This document shows, piece by piece, positions 11,671 to 21,152 of a stretch of 64,000 nt of DNA; position 1 is the stretch's first letter, and the number at the start of each line of letters is the position of its first letter. Origin of the DNA: Neonectria sp. B-13. Taxonomy: Eukaryota > Ascomycota > Sordariomycetes > Hypocreales > Nectriaceae. Position numbers and translations under genes: made by a program. The notes below the pieces were generated by a model. It had not been told where the DNA came from. It was given only the letters and a program-made list of their open reading frames with translations, and made no database searches. The stretch is taken from NCBI GenBank assembly GCA_002682825.1, contig NOKP01000012.1:682001-746000 (forward strand), given 5' to 3'.

Positions 11671-12459
11671 ATGAGCCGCTATTTGCGCGTATCAGGTATG
11701 TAAAGCCTTGAAAAAGCCCATACACATCTGAATTTTGCTCAGGTGCCAAAACTGACTGTCAACGCAGGTCCACGAGCCCTCCAATTGTCACCTTGGACTC
11801 TGGCACCCCTCAAAATATCCTCCGCAAGACTTCCCTTGACCATCACCCGGCAATCTCTTGTCTGTTTCGGTGATTATTCAAGAGGACATGGCCCCAACCA
11901 CAACCGAGCGCTGTCTACAGAGACCAAACCCTCAAGCCTGGTCGAGTACGCCTTGTATGATTACTCTAGACCCCAAACCACGAATTCATCTTATTCTAAC
12001 TGATCCAGAACCTCATTTGACCAACTTGCCAACTGGGCGCGCAGCGGATCTCTGTGGCCACTGAGTTTCGGGTTAGCATGCTGTGCTGTCGAGATGATGC
12101 ACGCTTCAACTTCTCGATATGACCAGGATCGCTTAGGCATCATATTCCGAGCATCTCCACGTTGGGCGGACGTTATGATAGTAGCTGGAACGGTGACTAA
12201 TAAGATGGCACCTGCCCTTCGGCAGTGCTACGATCAGATGCCCGAGCCAAGATGGGTCATTAGTATGGGGAGCTGTGCGAACGGTGGTGGTTACTATCAT
12301 TATAGTTATAGCGTCGTCAGAGGAGTGGATCGTGTCGTTCCTGTGGATGTGTACATACCGGGTTGTCCTCCTACACCCGAAGCTCTGTTGTACGGCATTT
12401 TCACACTCCAGAAAAAGATCCGTCGAGCACGAACGTCGAGAATGTGGTATCGCAAGTAG
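11671..12459 (+). CDS. Mitochondrial complex I PSST/20 kDa subunit (NDUFS7/NuoB family), divergent copy
   Basis: The spliced gene has exons 11671-11695, 11768-11954 and 12009-12459 and encodes 220 residues, the family's usual size. The N-terminus is rich in Arg, Ser and Leu with no acidic residues ([18 protein letters not shown]...), a good mitochondrial presequence. The second intron is supported because joining restores the conserved [14 protein letters not shown] stretch. All four ligands of iron-sulfur cluster N2 are present: the Cys pair in [10 protein letters not shown], the Cys in SMGSCANGG and the Cys in [11 protein letters not shown]. The C-terminus is the canonical RMWYRK. In complex I this subunit forms part of the ubiquinone site. 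Several normally invariant positions differ (SPRWADV where SPRQSDV is usual; RQCYDQ; VRGVDR), so this may be a second, diverged copy rather than the housekeeping gene. The first exon is short and is the least certain part. Confidence 0.82.
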
Positions 12460-12981
12460 CTAGTAGAAGAACTTTGTACCTGAGAACATACAACCTGGTA
12501 CATCTTCTCTTTAGTTTAAGGGCAGATTTTCCCAAGCCATCTTCCTCCCCTGCTCTTGTGTTTGTCTATCTTTCGCGCGAGTGTCGCCATTCTCGACAGT
12601 ACAATTAGCGGTTTGGAGTTGATTTGTCCATAAATACCTTTCTATCTATTTGGCTAATCGACACCTTCTTCAGGCGCTTTATTGACGTACTCTATCCTGC
12701 CGGATGGAAGTCCCCTTTCTGGGATAAAGTCTAACATAATTCCCCTCTTTACAATGGGAGAAGTAAGTAGCTTGAAAATCAACAAATCGCCCCCCAAATA
12801 TGGTCCCAGATAATTCATAGCCTTATAAAGTCCGTTGTGCTAGGATATGATATGTATATATAGGTTTGAAAGGCATATGCTGCTTTTGGCTGTCCATTCT
12901 GTCTGAGTCTTGTACTCTGCAAATGCCTTGTGCAAAGTCTGAGTCTTAGGAGCTAAGTTGTCTGTAAGTAGTCTGCAGAGG
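12460..12981. other. Intergenic region
   Basis: The 3' flank of the complex I gene. A 94-codon minus-strand frame (12840-13124) overlaps the better-supported plus-strand frame and shows no motif. Nothing else is recognised. Confidence 0.35.
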
Positions 12982-13637
12982 ATGCTATTTAATGCACATC
13001 GAAGCATGCTTTTGGAGTCGGTCATTGATCCTTCGAATATCATGTTCGATAACGGTTTTGGGATGAGCGTGAACGGCCAAGAGTTCGACTTCGACATGGA
13101 AGGAATCGAGCTTGACTTTAGCACGCCTCAACTGGGGGATCTTTTTCGCACAACCCATTGTTCTTCTTCAAGCATCACTAGGCTTGCTCATTTGGAAAAT
13201 CTCGACACAGAGTCATTACTGCAGCCTCATCGGGATCTAGTGGCTGCAGATGCCACGACGGGGGAGCCTTCAGGTCAACCTCAGCAGCTTGCTCTACGCC
13301 AGAGAGGAGACTCGCCGTTTCTCGCGAATTGCAACATGTCGGAGGGCTTCTCAAGATTTATCGGTACCACACATGGGCTGGGAGAATCATCGCTGCCTCC
13401 CATACTCTCGCCAGGTATGTACTGTAGTTGTTCATCATTCCGGCGTGTTAGTGGAGATATATAGGAATCGCTTTTCAAATGATTGAAACTCACATAAAGA
13501 GTCTCTTTGAGTTCGAAAGTCCAACACCTGGGCTGTCCTGGGACCAAGTTCATGGCACAGTTCAGAGGAGGCAACCCGGGTGGCTTGCGTCGCAACCAAT
13601 CAATCCAAGGCCGGATTTGACTTACTTGCTTTATTAG
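12982..13637 (+). CDS. Hypothetical protein, acidic, possibly a regulator C-terminus
   Basis: An ATG at 12982 opens a frame that joins through one intron (GTATGT at 13415 to TATATAG at 13464) to a second exon ending at 13637, giving 201 residues. The splice keeps the frame open for another 57 codons. The product is rich in Asp, Glu, Phe and Leu in its first third (FDFDMEGIELDFSTP), resembling an acidic activation region, and later Gln/Pro/Ser-rich. No DNA-binding domain is visible. It could be the tail of a transcription factor whose first exons lie upstream, or a small unknown gene. Coding status rests on frame and splice consistency only. Confidence 0.4.
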
Positions 13638-14451
13638 AGGCGCTGAGAGCCTGTTAGCATCCATTCTTCCTGGGGGAGTGAAGGTGAAAAAGGTCGCTCA
13701 ACGGTTTCAGTTTGAGGGTAAAGGCTGCAGTAGCGACCGATAACGCGAGGTAGCTGTCTAGCTCTTCAGAAATTGATCAATGCAGCAGCCTGAGAGGCAT
13801 TGACTTGTGTAATCTCGGGATCGTCTAACTAGAAGGCTGCCTCTCGGACAGAACCGCTTCAATGCTCAGTGAATCCGATGGCATCTCTGACCCGCATCTC
13901 GGTCGGAAGCAAGCCACCGGGGCTTATTCAATGCCCGCCAACTCTTCTCGCGGCCACTCAAATCTTAAGACTGGACAGCGGGTCCGTGGTTCCTGTGTCA
14001 CAGGCTGCGGCTAAGCATGCAGTTGTAAAGGGTCCCCGAGCAGGGGACCCTGTCGAGCTTTTCTAGAGGCTCAACGGCCAAGCCGCAGTTCTGCGGGTGA
14101 GATCCACCACATTTGAAGTGATCCCCGAGCCAGGGACCCGTCCAAGAGCGCTGGGATTGGTGAGATTTCGAAACGGTCGTGGCTTTGCACCCTGTCACCA
14201 ATGTAGTCCCCGCTGATGAATATGAGGCTAGGTGCATGCATTGGCCAGGATGTGGCTAATAATCGCCGACGCTCTTAGCGTAGCTTCAGCAATGCCTATG
14301 GTTTGTATAAGGACAATGGGTTGTCCTTGAATCGGTTCTCCATCGTATATACTCTGTAGGAGAAGCCAAGCTTTGAGCATCACCATCGCCAAGCAACAAC
14401 TCAATTCACTTTTCCTTCCGTTCTATTTCCATTTTTACCATCACTTTCATC
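13638..14451. other. Intergenic region before the secreted-protein gene
   Basis: No gene supported. Two GATCCCCGAGC / GGTCCCCGAGC-like segments (about 14031 and 14119), each near GGGACCC, form a loose direct repeat. The last 100 bases are pyrimidine-rich (TTTCCATTTTTACC...), typical of a fungal 5' untranslated region leading to the ATG at 14452. Confidence 0.35.
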
Positions 14452-15688
14452 ATGGTGTCATCCAAGCACGTTGCCGTCTTTGCGGCTTCACTTCTGGGAA
14501 CGGCCACCGCAGCCAAATGCAAGCCCCAGACGACTTTTCAGACAGTGATAACAACCGCCTCTTGGCTTACTGGCGTCGTCGCTCCTTCATCCTCTGATAA
14601 TGGAACACTTACAGGCGTTCCCGCGTCATCTTCAGATGATGGCTCCTCGCTTACTGATGTTGGTGCCCCTTCGTCTTCAGTCGATGGGACATGGATTACT
14701 GGTGTCTCTGCACCCTCACATGATGGCGCCTCTCTCACCGGCGTCGGCGCCCCCTCGTCAACTATCACCGGCACCTGGCTTGGCTCCTCCGACACCAAAT
14801 CCGTCCCCGAGCCATCATCCACCAGCCCTGTTCTTGGAGCGGCGGGCAAGGAGGCTCCCATGGGCAGCGGCAGCTCAGTCGCTCCGTTGAAATGCTTCCT
14901 TGCGAAACAAAGCGTCTGCGACGTGCATGTCGCCGGCTTTGTCGACCAAAAATGGATGGAGGAAACCTACACTGGTAAGTCGGAATCTATCAGGGCCTGC
15001 GAACAATCTTGCAGCGCCTTCAAGGGATGTACGGCTTTTTCCTACGATGACGCGGGCGTATGCTTCCTCGGGACTCGTCCATGGTCAGAGGCTGGCTTCA
15101 TCAGAGATTCTGGTCCGGGTGCAAAGGTGTGGGCCGATGCTTCTTGCTTCACATGCTACGACTGTAAGTCCCCAATCCTGTCGCATGCTTGCGTCTGCTA
15201 ACTTAGTGACTCTAGACTCTGTTCTCTCACTCGACTTCGAGGACGGCAACGTTGACGATTGGAATATGGACCTTGCCGACGAGGACCTTTCGTGGCTCTG
15301 GGACATCCCTAAGGTCGCATCACCCTACGGCCAAGCCCTTCGCTTCGGAGAACCGGAAGGCGAAGGAGAAGGCGCAAAAGCCAGACTCATCTACAGCGTC
15401 ACCTTTCCTCTCGAGGCTGGCCGAACTTACGCTCTGGGGTATCAAATGAGGGTGAAGCGGAGCAGCTCCAGCACCAAGAACTACGACGCCGTCACGTTCA
15501 TGATTGCCACCAACGACGAGATCATTTACGAGTTCACCCCTGAGAGCTCGGATGTCGAGCCTCTCCTGGGCATGGAAAAGTTCACTCTTCGCAACGGTGA
15601 GGAGGGAGATGCGACTCTTTCGATTGTTGTTATTAGCAGTGGCAATGGACACGACTACTACTTTGATCACCTCTTTGTTACTCTCTAG
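14452..15688 (+). CDS. Secreted Apple/PAN-like protein with Ser/Thr-rich repeats
   Basis: Two exons (14452-15163 and 15216-15688), with a 52 bp intron starting GTAAGT and carrying a GCTAAC branch site, encode 394 residues. Ignoring the intron would stop the frame 38 bases into it. The N-terminus is a clear signal peptide (about residues 1-20, cleavage near TATAA/KC). A low-complexity region follows, with four or five degenerate repeats of the form LTGVGAPSSS..G (about 35-115), a likely O-glycosylated stalk. A cysteine-rich module (CFLAKQSVCDV...CEQSCSAFKGCTAFSYDD...CFLG) has the spacing of an Apple/PAN-like fold. After the intron comes a beta-rich domain (LDFEDGNVDDW... to FDHLFVTL) resembling a carbohydrate-binding-type sandwich. 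It is probably a cell-wall or extracellular protein; the ligand is unknown. Confidence 0.8.
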
Positions 15689-15849
15689 TTTAGATATAGT
15701 AGTTATAATAGTTAAATAGAGTTTGTTAGTAGAATGCATACTTTAGTATAAAGATACTACCTAGGAAAATACTATCTTTAGTAGAGTTAGATTAAGAGGG
15801 AAGAAATAGTAATTATAAAAGTATAAAAAGAAATCAGAGGTAGTTCTAA

Positions 15850-16207
15850 TGTCACGGCCCGGGTTGGGACCAAGCGGTCACAACCGGCAGAATCATTTTA
15901 GTACCTACTTTTTCCTTCCTATCACAGTGTACGACACCTATACATCGAACGAGCTCCGTTCGACACGGTTCGATACCTATGAGTATATGCATGTTGAACA
16001 AGCACTGTTCAATACAACTCGACACTGTTCGACTACACCAGTCTCCCATATATATATACATTCACTAAGCACATTAGACAAGAGCCTTAAGCTCCTTAGC
16101 TATTAATACAACACTTTGATTCACTCAATACCTGGTTATACAATAACTTACCTTTGCACATTATCAATGTGACCTACATTGCTCACTATAATATCCTAAT
16201 CCACTTT
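15850..16207 (+). repeat. LTR-G family, largely un-RIPed copy
   Basis: Starts TGTCACGGCCCGGGTTGGG, a typical fungal LTR start, and includes TTCGACACGGTTCGAT-type short repeats. The RIPed copies at 53328 (right arm) and 42970 (left arm, inverted) align with it almost entirely through C/T and G/A differences; for example TGTCACGGCCC here is TGTTATAGCCC there. Homology ends near 16207. No internal retroelement genes follow, so it is probably a solo LTR or truncated end. Confidence 0.55.
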
Positions 16208-16477
16208 GGCTAGACAGCGAACGATGACGCCAGGTCCTACACCTTTAAGGACCTAACCCTAATTAGGTAATTTTATATAGTAATGTATTCATGTGAAAGA
16301 GCCTTATTCCTGGCGCCACCCTGGGCTGATGGTGTTGTCTACGGCTGAGATCGCCTCGTGTCTTTCTCAGAGGCATTCAGCTAGGACACATCACATGTTG
16401 CATAACTTGCTGACCACCAGTCACAGTCCTCCAGTTCGAACTGACTGCTAGGGTGGAAGGATTTCAATTCCCATTTG
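16208..16477. other. Intergenic region
   Basis: Contains ACCTAACCCTAATTAGGT near 16250, a partial palindrome. No gene is supported. Confidence 0.3.
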
Positions 16478-16885
16478 TCAAGAGCCAGCGTTTAACATGA
16501 AAGAGAGAAGCCTCAAATGTATACCCGTCACTGATTCTCCAATCTCGTTTGAACAACTCGTTCCTTCTCCGCAGATCCCCGACGGCAGCTTGAAGATGGC
16601 GCGCGTATGATCTTCACCGAGGTCATAAGACGATGGACGAGCAGCCAGGGCTGGTTCTTCGTTATCTAGTGGGCTGATAATCAGAGCCGCCACTTATGGG
16701 GCTGAGTAGGAAGCGACGCCTTCTGCTCCAGGAAACTCTATCCCATAACGACAAAAGTTCTCTGGTACATAGCTCGACTTATTGCCTGGATGAAAATCGC
16801 CTCCTTCTGTAGCAAACAAAATCACCTGATTCCAACGAGTTGTTTGGCTAGAAGAAGCCGCTGTAATCCCTATTGGACGCATCAA
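16478..16885 (-). pseudogene. Possible relic of an intracellular S8 (subtilisin-like) protease C-terminus
   Basis: On the minus strand one frame runs through a single in-frame stop (near 16694). It reads RPIGITAASSS..., then GGDFHPGN..., then EGVASYSAP-stop-VAALI. This order resembles the last third of fungal intracellular S8 domains: an IG-AAS strand, a DF-PG segment, then GTS-x-A-x-P-VAAL. The catalytic Ser position reads Gly in this alignment. Upstream frames to 17160 are open in pieces but unrecognised. The assignment is weak and rests on pattern only. Confidence 0.3.
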
Positions 16886-18237
16886 TGTGCTCTAAGGCTT
16901 CCTCATTACATTTATTCATTTGCGCTAACTGTTTCATTAGCGGAAAATTTAGTAGAAGCCTCAAATTCTCTCGTAGAGTTAGAGGAGTGATATGAGATAC
17001 CCACCGACTAGTGCTTGTGTAAAGTACGATTTGAAGTCCACACGAAATGTAGATGTTTGCTTCTGCTGATACATGACCCTGTCTCGGCAGATTTCGCGTG
17101 CAGAAATACAGGAGGCGGCTAACATAAGAAAGTTCACTTTAGCCCCCTCCTCCCGATGCATCTCCTGATGCCACTTAGCAACTTGGCATCACTTACCACA
17201 TGACAATCTCTAGTGGGTCACACAGCTGAGAAACCAGCCAATACAAAGAGAGGTGAGCGTCATGGGAGGCATCAGCAAGCGTTCAGCAAGCAGCCTACGA
17301 GCGGCTGGTATGCAAAATCTTACTTAGTCAGGTCTTTCAGCACGAGATTACAGGTGGTTAGCGCTGCGGCTGAGACCGATATCAGTCACGGCAAATATGA
17401 TTGGATTGAATCACAACCTCGGAAAGTCCCGAGGAGCCAAGCCGCGCTTCACCGTTCTGAGTGATGCGGCTGAGCTTGAATTCCGGAGCTGTGAAGTCGT
17501 AAGAGAGCGTACTAGGGGGGGCTGCACCAGGAGGTACGAGTGGCGGTGATGGGCGACTTGCAGCCCCCCTTAGTATAACTTAGACATCTTCTTATCTTAC
17601 CTATTATATTCAAATGACAGTGACTCACTGGTTAAACTCATCGCCGTAGACGTCAAAGCGCACAAGGTCATAGTACCCTGGCCCATTCTTGGTAGTAACT
17701 TCTTCGAGATGTTTCACAAAAGCTTGCCAGCAGCCTGGGCGAACGATCACAAGTTTCACTAGCGTTCCATTGTGTCGTCTTAACCGCTCCGTCAGGTCGA
17801 TTAGAGGCCGCGAAAAGCACCTCGCGGCTCGGCAGTTGGTGGCCCCGTCAGAATGCATGCACGACCTTGACTGAGCCCAGTGCACTGCCATCCGCCACAA
17901 TTAGAGCTGAACGCCAAAGCGGCTGGGGATTACTGCAACTCAAGTCCAAAATAGCATAAGCAGTCAATGTGCAGAGTCAGCGCACAGCATGTCATCCAAT
18001 CACCAAATTGCAGAAAGCAGGGCTGCCTGAGTTCGCCAACAAGGCAACAACGCTAATGATTTAGACTCATTCAGGCAAACTTACTATAAGTTACCGCAAC
18101 AGGATTTGTGTGACTTGTCGTCATGAAGGCTTGACGGCTGGCGGGCCAGCTGAAGAAAACTGTCCCCAACTTCAAATGGCCCCTCATTTTAACTGATTTC
18201 AAGTCACTGTCGCTTCTCCTTTGCTTCAGTCCAACAT
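16886..18237. other. Intergenic region with uncharacterised frames
   Basis: No gene is recognised. A minus-strand 91-codon frame at 17625-17900 has a plausible protein-like composition (LVKLVIVRPGCWQAF, PGYYDLVRFDVYGDEF) and could be an exon of an unidentified gene, but no splice partner was found. The last ~50 bases are the 5' leader of the HET gene. Confidence 0.3.
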
Positions 18238-20271
18238 ATGTCCAGAAGTTCAGCAGCTCCAAGACTAACGAAAAGGTATTCTTTCTTGATGGCCAGTGAT
18301 CTTCTAGCAACTCTCAGTCGACGACTTCCCTCAGCACGCGGGTCTAAGATGTCACGGTTTACTTATGACTGCTCCCCACTCCCGTCTCCATCAGCCTTCA
18401 TTCGTCTCATAGACCTTTACCCTTTGCCCACGGATTCCACTTCGGCGATGGGATTTACTCATTTGCCCCCTTCGCTCCGATGCCGTATCTACTCTGTTTC
18501 ACTTTTGTCTTTACCCTCCTACACAGCACTCTCCTATACATGGGGGTCACCCGACCGAACACATCTCCTCGAAGTTTCCAACCACGAATTCTCCATCACT
18601 CCGTCGCTTGCTACATGTTTGCAGCATATCTGCCACGCGGACAGGACCACAACGCTCTGGATAGACCAGATATGTATCAACCAGGATGATAGCCGGGAGA
18701 AAAATGAGCAGGTGCCGTTGATGGATCAGATCTATCGCAAAGCGGAGGAAGTGCTGATCTGGGTTGGTCCGTCAGCCGAGGGGTCTAGTTCCTTGATGGA
18801 CGTTTGGAACCGGGTGGGAGGAAAGGCGCAAGCCTGGGGCCTGGACAGCTACCTGACAAAGGAGCATTTTCCAGAGTACCAACGGATCATCACAAAAGCA
18901 GACCCAACTGACCTGAAAACGATGGAGTTCCATAATATTTGTCAGACCTATGGCCCCCTTTTCGACTTAAAAGCAATGCATGCGTGGTACAAGCGGCCAT
19001 GGTTTTCGAGGGTTTGGGTGGTCCAGGAGCTTTGTCTTGGGAGTCATTCTGTGTTTGTGTGCGGAAACAGGAGGGTCCCGATTGACCTGGTCATGTTTGC
19101 CCTCCAGATCTTCAACTTCTACCTGGCATATGCTCATATTTTGCCGGAGCGAATGCAAGATATGAGAGCTGTGCTTGCCGAGGACCCCACTGCAGCATTA
19201 TTTGCTGCGAGAAGAAGACGGCGCAGGTTCGAGAGCGAAGGCGGAACAGGCGATACTTTCTTTCAGCTTCTCCAAAGGGTCTACGTCACCAACAATGTGA
19301 TGCAAGCAACCGATCCTCGAGATAGGATCTTTGGTTTGGCTGCATTGGCCACTGACACGAAGAAGTTGGGGATCAAGCCCGACTATGGAACCACAGTCGT
19401 GGAGCAAATATACACCAGAATTGCCAGAGCGATTATACAAGGCGGAGAGTTAGACTTTCTTTGTCTCTCTCAATGCCCGAAAAAGCTCAGAAGCCTCCCT
19501 TCGTGGGTTCCAGACTGGTCCGGAAATATTCAGCCATCGTTTTGCAGTCTCGGCCCTTCACCAAATGAGCTGCCCCTCTTTGATGCGTCCCGGAGTGGAC
19601 AGCCATCCCTAATCCACACCTACGACGAAAATATTCTTGGAGTTGAAGGATACCTCGTCGATGAAATCGAGGAAGTGTGTGGTCCATGGACTTACCCTGT
19701 CGAAGGGCAAGGTTTCGATCATGTGCGATATCTCACGTACTTGTCTCAAATCAGATCGCTCTGCATGATCTCTGCGGCTAGGAACAACAAAATCTACGAG
19801 ACTCCATGGCGGAGAGCGGAAGGTTTCTGGCGCATTCCGGTCGGTGATGTCGAGCGATTGAGCACACTTGAGCTGTGTCGGGCCACTTCTTCATCTTTGA
19901 AAGGGTACCAAAAGTTCTTCCACAACTGCGAAGCAGAAGAACAAGTAAAGGCACTGTCCACGGTGGCAGAGGCTGAAGCGCTTTTCCAGCAGAGACATGA
20001 AAATGAGGGTGCATCGACAAGGTACAGAGCTAGGATAGCGGAGATGAGAAACAAGCGGCCCTACTTGTCAAAAGAGGGATATGTAGGGATGGGGCCTGTC
20101 ACCACAGCCCCTGGCGATGTAATTGCTGTCCTCGTGGGGGCGCGCGTGCCTTTCGTTTTGCGCCCAAAGGGAGCGGGGAGGTTTTTATTCCTTGGAGAGG
20201 CGTATTGTGACGGTATTATGGACGGGGAGATCACAGAGGTAAGAAACAAGCAAGACTTCGTCTTGCAATGA
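18238..20271 (+). CDS. HET-domain protein 1
   Basis: A single-exon gene of up to 677 residues; a start at the in-frame ATG 18349 (MSRFTYDCSPLP, 640 residues) gives the more usual HET N-terminus. The three conserved HET blocks are present in order: YTALSYTWG (about residue 95), TLWIDQICINQDD (about 138) and MDQIYRKAEEVLIWVG (about 161). A long helical region with ATDPRDRIFGLAALA follows, a segment common in this family, and a C-terminal part with PGDVIAVLVGARVPFVLR. HET domains trigger heterokaryon incompatibility and programmed cell death in filamentous ascomycetes; the partner of this one is unknown. The frame is intact despite lying between two RIP blocks. Confidence 0.93.
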   Translation: MSRSSAAPRLTKRYSFLMASDLLATLSRRLPSARGSKMSRFTYDCSPLPSPSAFIRLIDLYPLPTDSTSAMGFTHLPPSLRCRIYSVSLLSLPSYTALSYTWGSPDRTHLLEVSNHEFSITPSLATCLQHICHADRTTTLWIDQICINQDDSREKNEQVPLMDQIYRKAEEVLIWVGPSAEGSSSLMDVWNRVGGKAQAWGLDSYLTKEHFPEYQRIITKADPTDLKTMEFHNICQTYGPLFDLKAMHAWYKRPWFSRVWVVQELCLGSHSVFVCGNRRVPIDLVMFALQIFNFYLAYAHILPERMQDMRAVLAEDPTAALFAARRRRRRFESEGGTGDTFFQLLQRVYVTNNVMQATDPRDRIFGLAALATDTKKLGIKPDYGTTVVEQIYTRIARAIIQGGELDFLCLSQCPKKLRSLPSWVPDWSGNIQPSFCSLGPSPNELPLFDASRSGQPSLIHTYDENILGVEGYLVDEIEEVCGPWTYPVEGQGFDHVRYLTYLSQIRSLCMISAARNNKIYETPWRRAEGFWRIPVGDVERLSTLELCRATSSSLKGYQKFFHNCEAEEQVKALSTVAEAEALFQQRHENEGASTRYRARIAEMRNKRPYLSKEGYVGMGPVTTAPGDVIAVLVGARVPFVLRPKGAGRFLFLGEAYCDGIMDGEITEVRNKQDFVLQ

Positions 20272-20717
20272 AGGAAACGAAGGGTAAATAGACGAAAGAA
20301 AAAGCGAGGAGAGAAAAAGAAAGGAAAGAAAAGGAAGAAAATCGATTGTACAAAGAATAAACAGAAGAATAAGTTGGCTCCCCCATTAGCTGATGAACCC
20401 ATTAGCTGATCAGCCTTCCCCTACCAAAATCGACTAAAATGCTAGCATTTAAAACCACTAAGTTATAGCTAATCATAGAAAATACATAATAGGCTAGTAT
20501 AGGTTACGTAGCTCCCTCTATGAGGGAACCTAATGTGTAATGATTACTGTGTCATGCATCGATTTCTTTGTCTCGAGCCTGGTTGGTTTTAAAGTTCTTT
20601 ATTAACCTTTGCATCTGACCCGAACCCATCTACCTTTTCCGTCCAGTCTAAGTTTTTCCTTAACCCCACATGATCCCACCCTTGTTGGTCCTTGTTTCCC
20701 CCCGATTTCACGATGCA
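20272..20717. other. Intergenic region, purine-rich at its start
   Basis: The 3' flank of the HET gene contains an A/G-rich run (about 20280-20340). No gene is supported. Confidence 0.35.
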
Positions 20718-21152
20718 CTAGCTGGCCATCCGCACCAGCTCCACGCACCCCAGCAGCTCCCGGAACCACAGGGCGTATTCGTCTCTGGTTAATTTGTTGG
20801 CGATGGCTTTGTCCTAGCATAACCTGGCTTCCAATCTTCTGGCGAGCTTTTCGAGAAACTCCTTTTCCTCTCTGATGAAGCCAATGTCATCAACTTCAGT
20901 ACCTTCATCGTTTAGGAGCAGGCAGCAGCCAAATATGGCTAGATGCACCATTTGGATGGTGCTAACTGCTGCACGGCTGGACTTAAAGCCGCTAAGGTTG
21001 TAGATTTTAGCCTAGTAAAGCTACTGCTTGTACTTAGCAGGCTTGATCTCTCTATCTAGAGAGTAATAGTATCCTGTTTCGTATGCCTTGCAGCTCTGTT
21101 TCTTGCCACTAGGTTGCAAGATGCAGTGGGTAATGGTAAAAGCGGAATGCAT
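20718..21152 (-). pseudogene. Broken ORF with RIP-like stops, family unknown
   Basis: From an ATG at 21152 a minus-strand frame of 145 codons carries in-frame stops at positions where CAG-to-TAG or TGG-to-TAG change would explain them (KYKQ-stop-LY-stop-AKIYN and RLC-stop-DKA). Between stops it has protein-like sequence (FIREEKEFLEKLARRLEARL, YALWFRELLGCVELV). I do not recognise the family; it may be part of a transposon-encoded ORF. Confidence 0.35.

Noticed and set aside
17625..17900. 91-codon minus-strand frame as a gene
   Set aside because: Plausible composition but no recognised domain, no splice partner and no supporting context.
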